Part shown: positions 6,308 through 13,883 of the stretch, piece by piece
Layout of the letters: each line of letters opens with the position of its first letter
Position numbering within the stretch: position 1 is the stretch's first letter
Origin: Lachnospiraceae bacterium
GTDB taxonomy: Bacteria; Bacillota_A; Clostridia; Lachnospirales; Lachnospiraceae
Length of the DNA stretch: 24,644 bases
Assembly: GCA_900764695.1 (NCBI GenBank)
Contig: CAAFOY010000068.1
Coordinates: 1 to 24,644 of the forward strand
Direction: 5' to 3'
The notes under the pieces: model-generated
Told to the model about the DNA's origin: nothing
Seen by the model: the letters and a program-made list of their open reading frames with translations, nothing else
Databases searched by the model: none
Translations under genes and position numbers: made by a program

Positions 6308-8442
6308 CTGCTAATCACTCTTTCCATTACTTCTGTCTTTAACTTCTCAAAGAGGTTTTCATCTTCTGATAGAGCCTTTACAAGTGCTGGAATACCTTGA
6401 TACTTATTATCCGCATAATAGAACCAAGCACCTTTTCTCTCAATTATACCCCACTCAACACCGAGCATAATGATTGACTTATTATTGTCATTGTAGTTAG
6501 GTGTAACTCCTGCTTCATTCTCTGAATAGTAGAAGTCAAAACTACCTTCTTGATTACGGCGGTAAGTCTTGTTCTTTTCTATTTTGAATTTAACAACTTG
6601 TCCGATAATCTCTTTGTTTGTGCCTGTACCCTGCACAATCCAGTCACCACGTCTAAATCTTATAGCCACTGACTGAACAAAGCCGTTAGCCCTTCCCCCG
6701 GGGGTATTATGTACAACAACACCATTTATAGTACCACCTGCAAGGAAATTATGATAACCGTCAACCTTTATATCATATCTATGTCTTTTCTTTAACTGTT
6801 TCTTTGAAGCAAGTCTAACACTTATAACTCGTGAATATTCCTTCTGCCACTGTGGGTTATTATGTAATTCAAAATCTATATAATAGCCTTTGTACTTATC
6901 AGGTAGCTTGTACTGCATACATTCAGGTATATAAGTCTTTATCTGCTCAAAAATCAACGCTGATGACGAGCTGTTTATGCGTATCAAACCGTCTTTCCTA
7001 AAATTTGCAACAATACCTAACTGTCCCAAAGCGTCACATATTCTTTGCAATCTGTCAGGGTACTTAGCAAAACGCTTAACACTTATAAGCATTGCAGAGC
7101 TATCTGTGTCTAAACAACCGTCGTCCATATACCATACAGCCATTCCCAAATAGCTAAAGTGTCTTGATATAAAATAGTAAGGGTCACGTTGTGGTAGTGA
7201 CTTCTTTATCTTCATTAACTGAACAGACGGTTTTGAGTGCCAAATACTTTTGCCTTCTGTCTTTTTAAAAGGCATTAAAGCATTTAGCTTATTCACTTTC
7301 CATTCAGCATATTCAGGGTTTACACTATCTTGCAATCTCAATAATGCAGTATTTGAGTTTTTATGTGTACTATATAAGGTACTATCACCCGACAAAGTAC
7401 CATATAGAAAGTCACCTAAAGTGCCGTTTATGTAATTTTGGTATCTTGTTACCAACTTATCTGCCATTGTTATATCCTGTGCTGGTTTCCAACCAGTATC
7501 AGTTAAAACTTTATGGTCGTATGTAACTGTTATACCAAATCTGCCATTCCTACTGCCGATACCTTTTGACTCAATGTGATAATATTCATCATCTGTATCT
7601 ATCACACCATTGTCACGCCAGTCAACAATATCTTTGGCTTCAAATTCACCTGTTTTCTCATTCAAAGCCCAAACTTGCCCTTGTATTTTATTTTCCACAA
7701 TTTCACCAATAGGTAGACATCTGCCGTCAACCAAAGGTATTTTCGTGTCATAATGTAAACAGTATTCGGGATTTCCATAGCTACCTATTTTCTCTCTTAG
7801 CTGATTTACACATATAAGAGTAAAAGGCTCATTACCTTCTCTAACTAACTTGTTATTAAAAGCCTGATACTTACGGAAAAATTCGCCAAGCAGTTTAGGT
7901 ACTAAGCCCATTTGTACTGACTCCTCCATTTTACTATCCTGCTCTTTTGTCGGAGATAGTGCAGCAATAGAGTCAATAACGGCTAATTGTACAAGACCAC
8001 TACTTTCCATATCTATTACTATCTGTGTAGCTTCTTCTAAGCCAACTGGACGGCTATATAAAAGCTCGTCCGTATCCACGCCACAAGCTCTTAAATATTC
8101 TTCCGTTGTAGTTGCTTCAACATCAATAAATGCACACTTATAACCCATTTTTTGAGCGTTTCTTACAATGTGAGCACATTGCGTTGATTTAGTAGTAGAT
8201 AAGCCACCTGAAATTTCAGTATATCTACCGACTGGTATACCGCCACCTAAAGCTACATCTAAAGCCACACTGCCTGTGGGTATTCTTTTTATTACTTCAT
8301 TATCACCTGACGGAACACCTAAAGTGACTGCATTGTCACCAAACTTTTTATTAATACTGTCTAACAGTCTTTGCATTTCTGCACTGTTAGACTTCTTTGA
8401 CGTTTCTTTCTTTGGTGTTTCCTTCTTTTGCTTTAGTGCCAT
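6304..8442 (-). CDS. recA: RecA recombinase containing an intein
   Basis: I choose ATG 8442 (MALKQKKETPKK), which overlaps the preceding TAA; GTG 8454 abuts its own GGGGA. The precursor is 712 residues, of which the intein takes 228-579, leaving a 360-residue RecA. Visible RecA features are the N-terminal DSINKKFGDNAV and PTGSVALDVALGGG segments, the P-loop GGLSTTKST at 79-87, FIDVE at 105-109, Walker B LAVIDS at 154-159, and NQLREKIGSYGNPE before the intein. The P-loop has Thr where most RecA proteins have Gly before Lys. RecA polymerises on single-stranded DNA and exchanges strands using ATP. It follows a ribbon-helix-helix gene in one unit with the resolvase and Cas4-like nuclease. Confidence 0.9.
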   Translation of the reverse strand: MALKQKKETPKKETSKKSNSAEMQRLLDSINKKFGDNAVTLGVPSGDNEVIKRIPTGSVALDVALGGGIPVGRYTEISGGLSTTKSTQCAHIVRNAQKMGYKCAFIDVEATTTEEYLRACGVDTDELLYSRPVGLEEATQIVIDMESSGLVQLAVIDSIAALSPTKEQDSKMEESVQMGLVPKLLGEFFRKYQAFNNKLVREGNEPFTLICVNQLREKIGSYGNPEYCLHYDTKIPLVDGRCLPIGEIVENKIQGQVWALNEKTGEFEAKDIVDWRDNGVIDTDDEYYHIESKGIGSRNGRFGITVTYDHKVLTDTGWKPAQDITMADKLVTRYQNYINGTLGDFLYGTLSGDSTLYSTHKNSNTALLRLQDSVNPEYAEWKVNKLNALMPFKKTEGKSIWHSKPSVQLMKIKKSLPQRDPYYFISRHFSYLGMAVWYMDDGCLDTDSSAMLISVKRFAKYPDRLQRICDALGQLGIVANFRKDGLIRINSSSSALIFEQIKTYIPECMQYKLPDKYKGYYIDFELHNNPQWQKEYSRVISVRLASKKQLKKRHRYDIKVDGYHNFLAGGTINGVVVHNTPGGRANGFVQSVAIRFRRGDWIVQGTGTNKEIIGQVVKFKIEKNKTYRRNQEGSFDFYYSENEAGVTPNYNDNNKSIIMLGVEWGIIERKGAWFYYADNKYQGIPALVKALSEDENLFEKLKTEVMERVISR
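6706..7761 (-). mobile_element. LAGLIDADG intein in RecA
   Basis: A 352-residue insert starting with Cys (CLHYDTKIPL) and ending VVVHN before extein Thr. Splicing blocks are visible: block A at the start, block B TYDH (His310 of the precursor), block F YDIKVDGYHNFLA and block G GVVVHN with His-Asn. The endonuclease has two LAGLIDADG-type motifs, GTLSGDS (about 348-354) and AVWYMDDG (435-442). Removal restores GNPEY/TPGGRAN in the RecA L2 loop. All key residues appear intact, so splicing and homing may still work. Confidence 0.92.
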
Positions 8443-8621
8443 TATTCCAAACACTCCCCTTCATACAAATCTCTTATTTCATAATCGCCGTCACTTTCAA
8501 GCTGATTTATAAGAGCAGTTATGATATAATCAGTGACAGAAACATCTGCGTCCACTGCCACCTTACCAACACGCTTATAAATACTTTCGGGTATTTGACA
8601 ATTTAGTCTGTGTAGTTTCAC
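8442..8621 (-). CDS. ribbon-helix-helix-like small protein
   Basis: A 59-residue protein from GTG 8621, eight bases from AGGAG, whose stop overlaps the recA ATG (TAATG). The order CQIPESIYKRVGKVAVDADVS, then VTDYIITALINQL is that of a CopG/Arc-type fold: a short basic strand followed by two helices, with the usual turn between them. Such proteins dimerise and bind palindromic DNA through the strand. It is the first gene after the promoter at 8653-8681, and a 14-bp palindrome lies just above that promoter, so autoregulation is plausible. The assignment rests on pattern and size, not on a database match. Confidence 0.6.
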   Translation of the reverse strand: MKLHRLNCQIPESIYKRVGKVAVDADVSVTDYIITALINQLESDGDYEIRDLYEGECLE

Positions 8622-8652
8622 AATATTCGCTCCTTTCTGCTTTGTAATTACT

Positions 8653-8681
8653 ATTTTACACTATGTTTTCCCTTGTGTCAA
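8653..8681 (-). promoter_or_regulatory. sigma-70-type promoter for the recA unit
   Basis: TTGACA (8676-8681), a 17-base spacer, and TAAAAT (8653-8658) on the minus strand, 32 bases above the GTG start at 8621. It shares AGTGTA, AATTACA and AAAGGAGCGA with the promoter-leader at 3265-3293. Confidence 0.8.
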
Positions 8682-8689
8682 GAGAAATT

Positions 8690-8703
8690 TGTGCATATGC
8701 ACA
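8690..8703. promoter_or_regulatory. palindrome, candidate operator
   Basis: TGTGCATATGCACA is a perfect 14-bp palindrome beginning nine bases above the -35 box at 8676-8681. Its position suits an activator or repressor site. The ribbon-helix-helix protein encoded first in the unit is the obvious candidate to bind it. The surrounding 8704-8741 is A/T-rich and holds no gene. Confidence 0.45.
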
Positions 8704-8741
8704 TTTTCATTAAAATACACAAAATTTGCAAATAAAAATTA

Positions 8742-9443
8742 TTACTTTTTCTTTAGATTAAATGTATACTCTTTACTGCGTTTCAGCCGATTTTCAAGAG
8801 TATTCTTTTGGAATGGTTTTATCCAAACCCTTTTACCACTCTTATACGTCCTATAATGACCTTTGACACCAAATGAGTAGGTACACTTATTATAATGCCT
8901 TTTAACCTGCTTTTTGCCTGTCTTAACGTCACTTACGAATTTATTAAGTCTTATTATCTGCGTTTGTATAAGTTTAGACTGAGACTTAGACTTGCCTTTC
9001 TTCTTTTTCTTCTTGACTTCCTTTTCAACATACTCTACTAATTCAGGCTCAAAATTCGCCATAAAGTAGGTTACATATGTTACATAGTAAATCATACAAA
9101 AACCCAACTTTTCTTCAATGTCACTTAAAGGACGGTCACACGATATGCCCCAAGAAAAACTCACCATTCCATTGTCAGTTATACTGTCTATCTTATGAAA
9201 TGAACAATCAGGTAACTTTGTAGATGACTCTTTGCATTTAAAATTGCTTAAATGTACCACGCCGTCATCTGTGAATTTCATATCAAAAGTCGCCCAAGTG
9301 CTATTGCCATATAACCCTGCAAACTCACATTCCATTGTAAACTCTCTTAATACTACTGGCAATTCATTTATTTTGACATTGTTTTTGTATAGCCAATTAG
9401 CTATAAACTCGTATGAGTCTACACTACATAGTATCTTGTCCAT
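8742..9443 (-). CDS. basic phage protein of unknown function
   Basis: A 233-residue protein from ATG 9443 behind AAAGGG. Residues about 110-135 are mildly hydrophobic (MIYYVTYVTYFMANF), followed by a Lys-rich linker (VKKKKKKGKSKSQSK near 143-157). The C-terminal part, GVKGHYRTYKSGKRVWIKPF, matches a short segment (GHxRxYKSGKxVWIxPF) that recurs at the ends of unrelated phage proteins. The family is not one I can name. The protein is strongly basic, so DNA binding is possible. It has its own promoter at 9479-9507 just after the terminator below the polymerase gene, so it is a one-gene unit. Confidence 0.6.
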   Translation of the reverse strand: MDKILCSVDSYEFIANWLYKNNVKINELPVVLREFTMECEFAGLYGNSTWATFDMKFTDDGVVHLSNFKCKESSTKLPDCSFHKIDSITDNGMVSFSWGISCDRPLSDIEEKLGFCMIYYVTYVTYFMANFEPELVEYVEKEVKKKKKKGKSKSQSKLIQTQIIRLNKFVSDVKTGKKQVKRHYNKCTYSFGVKGHYRTYKSGKRVWIKPFQKNTLENRLKRSKEYTFNLKKK

Positions 9444-9478
9444 TTCTTTCTATCCCTTTCTACCGCTAATTTAGGTAT

Positions 9479-9507
9479 ATTATACATCATATTTAAACAT
9501 AGTGCAA
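9479..9507 (-). promoter_or_regulatory. sigma-70-type promoter
   Basis: TTGCAC (9502-9507), a 17-base spacer and a perfect TATAAT (9479-9484) on the minus strand. The -35 box begins three bases after the terminator stem at 9510-9544. It should drive the 233-residue gene at 8742-9443. Confidence 0.7.
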
Positions 9508-9509
9508 AT

Positions 9510-9544
9510 AAAGGATATTCCTCGTTTCGTGAGGAATATCCTTT
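9510..9544 (-). terminator. terminator after the DNA polymerase gene
   Basis: AAAGGATATTCCTC (9510-9523) and its exact complement (9531-9544) form a 14-bp stem with a seven-base loop. The minus transcript continues TTTATTTG. It lies five bases after the polymerase stop. Confidence 0.8.
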
Positions 9545-9548
9545 TGGA

Positions 9549-12500
9549 CTACTTTGCTTCTTGATAACTGTCACCGCTATCCCACGCTGTTAGCATAGGG
9601 AGGTTTAACTCTACATTATCACCGAATGGGTGTTCCATATAAGCCTTTGCTTTAGCTATACAGTCATCAACATATTTTTCGGGGCACTCAAACACAACTT
9701 CGTCGTGAATTTGCAAAATCATATCTGCACCAACACTCTTAAACCAAGGGTCAGCATTTATACGATTTTGTGCCGACATTGTAATATCCGCTGCACTACC
9801 TTGAATACAACTGTTTACCGACAATCTTTCACAATATGCTTTAGCCTTAAAATCGTGACTGTTTATATCAGGTAGTCTACGTTTTCTTCTTAGCAATGTT
9901 TGTACATAACCATTCTTATGTGCAAATCGTTTCTGTTTCTGCATAAAAGTTGTAATACCGCTGTACGCTTCAAAGTATTTGTCAATGTATGCCTGTGCCA
10001 CTTCTTCACCAGTCTTAACGTGGTACTTTTCAAGGTACTCTTTACCACTTAAATCAATCGGGCTGTATGGGTCATCTTTCAAGTTATTATACAAGGTGTA
10101 TGCTCCACCGCCGTACATCAACAAGAAATTAATTACTTTCGCTGCTTGTCTTAGGTGAGGGTACTTCTTTTTCACATCTTCAATAGGACAATCCAATTCA
10201 AACATATTGACCGCCGTTGACGAGTGAGTATCAGAACCGCTTAAAAACATATTCATAAGATTTGTGTCTTTACTATTTGATACAAGTATATTATTTGCAA
10301 AATAATTGTGATTAACAGGTACTTCTAAGTCATATCCCGATTGTGTCAAAGATTTTGAGAATAGTCTATCCCCTTCTTTAACCTGCTCTATGGATATTAT
10401 CTTTACTTCTGTTACATCTTTATGTTCGACATTCCACTGATATGTTTCCAAACTATTTTGCAAGAATTTTGGGAATTTGTAAGCCATACACTTTGGTGTA
10501 TAAGGTGCTATTGCATTAAGAAAGTTTAAAGCATTATCACCACTACAAGATATGCCACCCTTAATTCTATTGAATTTTAAGTTGTATTCATTAAATTTAT
10601 CACTTAGCACTTTAAAGGCTTCATCAGATAAATTCTCTCTTGCTATGGTTACATAATAACCTTTTGTATCTGAACATCTATTGTCGTGACCTAAACAACC
10701 GTCATCTAAATACCATATAGCTAAGGACTTTAAATTAAGACTACTAAGTAATTCAGCATTTATCTGCTTATGTTTTTTACCGTCCGAATTAGTAAAGTAT
10801 CTCTTTAGCTTGCGTATAAATGGGTTTGCTCCTATAATTGCCTTGTGCATTTTACCTTCTTCTTGTATAGTCCCAGTTACAAAATCTTTTAATAACCTAT
10901 ACTTCCACATCAAATAATCGTATTGTTTTTGAGAATGATAGAATGTTAAGTTATCACTTCTTTTTACAAAATTACTATCACCTAAAGACATTCCTATTAC
11001 AAGGTCTTTTAGGTCATTTTCTATGCAAGGTGCATTAAAGTAAATGGTATCACCAACTTTTAAATCACGAGCTAACTTTTTACCTTCCGTAGTAAATATG
11101 CTATGATTATGGGTTACAATAAGTCTGCTATCATCACCGTCATTTGTTATCCTCAACCAATCCTTAAACTCTCCCCTGTATTGTGGTTTATCATATAATG
11201 CTGATTTACCATTTTTCCAAAAATCTGAAACAGGCATATTTTGTATCTTACCTGTTTCAAAATTATACGACTTAACATATACAGGCTCACACTTTTGTAC
11301 TAAAGTGCCTATTTCTGTTGAACCGCCGTCAGCTAAAGCTATTGGCATATTTCTTTGAATACAATAATGTGTTAGCACTCGCATTTCAAGGTTGTTATAG
11401 TCACCTGCTATTATCTTCTTTCTCTTTACTGTACAACCCTTTTCAACTGCACCGCCTGTATAATCTCTTACCCAGTCACCATTTTTATCCGCAACATATT
11501 CACTGCCGATAAACAAGCTACGAATTTGATACTTGTCATCATCTTCTGCTTTAGGTAGCTGTTGTAGGTTTGGAGAAGAACAATTATGAACGCATATCTC
11601 ATTAGCAATGAAATTATGGTAGTCCCTCACTTCCAAGTCATAAACGTGCTTAACTCCAACTGGCACTATTTTTATGATTTTATAGTTAGGACTTTCTGCT
11701 TCTGACAGTACCTTATGTGGTACTCTTAACTGCTCTGTTTTAACTTTACCCTCTGCTGCTAATTTCTTTCCGTGATACCTTGCGTGTTCTGCTTTAGTCA
11801 TTAGCATTAGATTAGATATTCTGTTATCTTGCTTATCGCCATTCTTATGGTGTATGTGAATATCAGAATTATCACATTTAAAGAAGTCCCTTTTAATTAT
11901 GAGTTGTTCTTGCTCCATATATTTATTTGCACCATATATACGAGGTCTGCTACCCACAATAGAACGTCTTAGGTGAAATACTTTACAGCTATCTGTGTCT
12001 TTAAGTAAATCTATGGCACTACACCAACCATTATGTGTTAATATTTTATGCTCAGGTGTACATATCAAGCTACCTGTGTTATGTGTTCCGTCACTTTTCC
12101 AAGTGGCTTCCACACACTCTCTGTAACCGTTATCATATACATTAGTTACTTCTGATATTCGCACTTTACCATTATCATCATAGCAATATACTAAATCACC
12201 TGCAACTATATCCTTTATAGGTTTTCTACCACCTACACAAGTAATTAAAGTGTTTTCTTCAATACACGAGATACGTCCGCTGTCCGTACCAAGTATGTTA
12301 AATGAAGGGTGTGCCTTTCCGTCACTATAAAGCTGTTCGCTCAACCCTTCCATAAAAGCACTGCTTAACTTTTCCAACTTCTTATATGCAAGAAGTTTTC
12401 TACATAGCTCCACACCCTCCTGCTTTCTCTTGACCTTGAATGTTTGCTTACAAAGTTTTAGCAAGACTGCTGTGTTTGCTTGTGGTGCTCCCGAAGGTGT

Positions 12501-13535
12501 CTTACTTATAATCTTGAAATTAAAGCTAAGGTGCTTTAGTCGGCTATGCTCCTGTTCTGATACTGCCTTATCATAAGTCTGCATTAGCTTTTGACGTTTC
12601 TTGTCATCACTTGACTTCCACGCATTTGTTTCCGTAGGGTGTGTTATAGGTTTTTGATAACCGAATAATAACTCTTGTATTTGAGCATTACTGTTGACAT
12701 TAAACTCACAACCTGCAAGCTCATAAATATCATAAAGCAAATCTTCCTTATCCGCCTTAACGTCAACTTTCATCTGCTCAAGTCGCTCTGTGTCCACTTG
12801 TGTACCGTGTTCTTCCATTACAAACAAAGTTCTCAAAAATCTCTTATAAGTCTTATTAAAGATTTTATCCATACCTTCCTTAGCCATTTCGTCCATAGTA
12901 CCTAAATACAAGCACCAAGTGTAAAAAGCGTCTGCTAAAGCATATGGAGCACCTTCATCAATAAGTACCATATTAAAGGTTGCTTTTTGTGAAGCCTTTA
13001 GTCCAAAACTCTTTTTAACTTCTTTCGGCACATTATTTATGACTTCTGCAAAGTGTTCTTGCTTGATACCCAACTTCAACATTGAGTTTTCTTTCAAGCC
13101 CTTTGGTATATTCTCATTACACAACCAACAAGCTATCATTGTATCATATAAGTCTTTAGTTTTTATATCTATGCCTAAACGAGCCATAACGTGCATATCA
13201 AACTTTAGGTTATGCCCAATTATTCTGACATCTTCACGTTCAAAAACAGGTCGGAGATACTGTCTTAAAACCTTTAGAGGTATATTTCTCTCCCAATCTT
13301 CTTCTCTCTCGTGACATAGTGGTATGTAATAATTATTGTAGAAACCCCAAGATATTGAGATACCTACACCCTTAAAATCTTTGTTATAACCGTAAACTCT
13401 CAAAGTATTTGTTTCCGTATCGAACGCAAATTCGTCAAGTTTACTCATTTTTTGAGCAAGTGTTTTCAGCTTACCTGCCGTATCTATTATATCATATCGC
13501 TCCATTACTGGACTTTTGTAATACTCCTCGTACAC
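9549..13535 (-). CDS. polA: PolA-family DNA polymerase with two inteins
   Basis: I prefer GTG 13535, eight bases from AAGGAG; GTG 13544 touches that site. The precursor is 1328 residues; removing inteins 424-651 and 725-1087 leaves 737. The 3'-5' exonuclease has D39-x-E41 (FDTET), N109...D113 (GHNLKFD) and Y198...D202 (YALAD). Polymerase motifs are TGRIS/CSSPNLQQLP (split by intein 1), motif A DYNNLEMRVLTHY/S (split just after by intein 2), motif B R1129, K1133, F1137 and Y1141, and motif C IHDE with H1277, D1278 and E1279. Phe at 1137 is the E. coli-like residue. No 5' nuclease domain is present, as in T7-type phage enzymes. It replicates phage DNA with the SSB, helicase and primase encoded upstream. 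Confidence 0.93.
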   Translation of the reverse strand: MYEEYYKSPVMERYDIIDTAGKLKTLAQKMSKLDEFAFDTETNTLRVYGYNKDFKGVGISISWGFYNNYYIPLCHEREEDWERNIPLKVLRQYLRPVFEREDVRIIGHNLKFDMHVMARLGIDIKTKDLYDTMIACWLCNENIPKGLKENSMLKLGIKQEHFAEVINNVPKEVKKSFGLKASQKATFNMVLIDEGAPYALADAFYTWCLYLGTMDEMAKEGMDKIFNKTYKRFLRTLFVMEEHGTQVDTERLEQMKVDVKADKEDLLYDIYELAGCEFNVNSNAQIQELLFGYQKPITHPTETNAWKSSDDKKRQKLMQTYDKAVSEQEHSRLKHLSFNFKIISKTPSGAPQANTAVLLKLCKQTFKVKRKQEGVELCRKLLAYKKLEKLSSAFMEGLSEQLYSDGKAHPSFNILGTDSGRISCIEENTLITCVGGRKPIKDIVAGDLVYCYDDNGKVRISEVTNVYDNGYRECVEATWKSDGTHNTGSLICTPEHKILTHNGWCSAIDLLKDTDSCKVFHLRRSIVGSRPRIYGANKYMEQEQLIIKRDFFKCDNSDIHIHHKNGDKQDNRISNLMLMTKAEHARYHGKKLAAEGKVKTEQLRVPHKVLSEAESPNYKIIKIVPVGVKHVYDLEVRDYHNFIANEICVHNCSSPNLQQLPKAEDDDKYQIRSLFIGSEYVADKNGDWVRDYTGGAVEKGCTVKRKKIIAGDYNNLEMRVLTHYCIQRNMPIALADGGSTEIGTLVQKCEPVYVKSYNFETGKIQNMPVSDFWKNGKSALYDKPQYRGEFKDWLRITNDGDDSRLIVTHNHSIFTTEGKKLARDLKVGDTIYFNAPCIENDLKDLVIGMSLGDSNFVKRSDNLTFYHSQKQYDYLMWKYRLLKDFVTGTIQEEGKMHKAIIGANPFIRKLKRYFTNSDGKKHKQINAELLSSLNLKSLAIWYLDDGCLGHDNRCSDTKGYYVTIARENLSDEAFKVLSDKFNEYNLKFNRIKGGISCSGDNALNFLNAIAPYTPKCMAYKFPKFLQNSLETYQWNVEHKDVTEVKIISIEQVKEGDRLFSKSLTQSGYDLEVPVNHNYFANNILVSNSKDTNLMNMFLSGSDTHSSTAVNMFELDCPIEDVKKKYPHLRQAAKVINFLLMYGGGAYTLYNNLKDDPYSPIDLSGKEYLEKYHVKTGEEVAQAYIDKYFEAYSGITTFMQKQKRFAHKNGYVQTLLRRKRRLPDINSHDFKAKAYCERLSVNSCIQGSAADITMSAQNRINADPWFKSVGADMILQIHDEVVFECPEKYVDDCIAKAKAYMEHPFGDNVELNLPMLTAWDSGDSYQEAK
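10275..11363 (-). mobile_element. PolA intein 2, LAGLIDADG type
   Basis: A 363-residue insert beginning CIQRNMPIALAD and ending NNILVSN before extein Ser. Block B is VTHNH, block F YDLEVPVNHNYFA. The terminal dipeptide is Ser-Asn, not the usual His-Asn. LAGLIDADG motifs are VIGMSLGDS and LAIWYLDDG. The insertion is three residues past the core of polymerase motif A (LTHY/S). Its endonuclease resembles that of the RecA intein (WYxDDGCL, PxCMxYKxP). Confidence 0.92.
11583..12266 (-). mobile_element. PolA intein 1, HNH type
   Basis: A 228-residue insert from CIEENTLITC to EICVHN, followed by extein Cys. Block B is CTPEH, block F VYDLEVRDYHNFIA. An HNH endonuclease lies between them: IHIHHKNGDKQDN with NRISNL and a later EHARYHG. 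It interrupts the PolA segment TGRxS/xSxPNLQ. The short length fits HNH inteins, which are smaller than the LAGLIDADG kind. Confidence 0.92.
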
Positions 13536-13552
13536 TACTTTCACTCCTTATA

Positions 13553-13592
13553 TAAAAAAATAAGTGCTATCTCAAAAGAGAGTAGCACTTAT
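13553..13592 (-). terminator. terminator or attenuator before the polymerase gene
   Basis: ATAAGTGCTATCTC (13560-13573) and GAGA plus TAGCACTTAT (13578-13592, one bulged base) form a stable stem with an AAAA loop. On the minus transcript it is followed by a run of seven T (13553-13559 region), then TATATAAGGAG, the polymerase ribosome site. No room for a promoter exists between them. Confidence 0.85.
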
Positions 13593-13598
13593 TACAGA

Positions 13599-13880
13599 TT
13601 AAGAATTTATACGTTTCTTTAGTCCCTTACCTATCTTAAAACGGAGATAGTTTTGTTTAGGAACATTTCTGCGTCCACCCTTTTTATCAGGCATAGTAAA
13701 AGCGTCCCTACTATACTTCGTTAAGGTAAAATGATTAATTATTTGTAATACCCCACCTGTAATAACACTACTCTCAATAGCGTCTATTACTGCATAAATA
13801 GTCTTTTTGGCTTCTTCAACAGATACATCATTTTTCTTTGCGTACTGTTTTGCTAAATCTTGAATACCAAAGACTGCCAC
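13599..13880 (-). CDS. HU/IHF-like DNA-binding protein
   Basis: A 93-residue protein from GTG 13880, six bases from GGGGGTG. It has the HU layout: an N-terminal two-helix part (FGIQDLAKQYAKKNDVSVEEA), a saddle strand region (GGVLQIINHFTLTKYSRDAFT, near residues 42-62), a short arm that lacks most of the usual basic Pro-containing hairpin, and the closing RFKIGKGLKKRINS. HU bends and compacts DNA and can assist replication and packaging. It is co-transcribed with the SSB gene and ends 7 bases before a terminator. The arm (MPDKKGGRRNVPKQ) is basic but short, so it may bend DNA less than cellular HU. Confidence 0.75.
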   Translation of the reverse strand: MAVFGIQDLAKQYAKKNDVSVEEAKKTIYAVIDAIESSVITGGVLQIINHFTLTKYSRDAFTMPDKKGGRRNVPKQNYLRFKIGKGLKKRINS

Positions 13881-13883
13881 ACG

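Noticed and set aside
13545..13575. Promoter TTGAGA...TATATA just before the polymerase gene
   Set aside because: The spacing is 15 bases and both boxes lie within the terminator and its T-run; transcripts would start inside the ribosome site.
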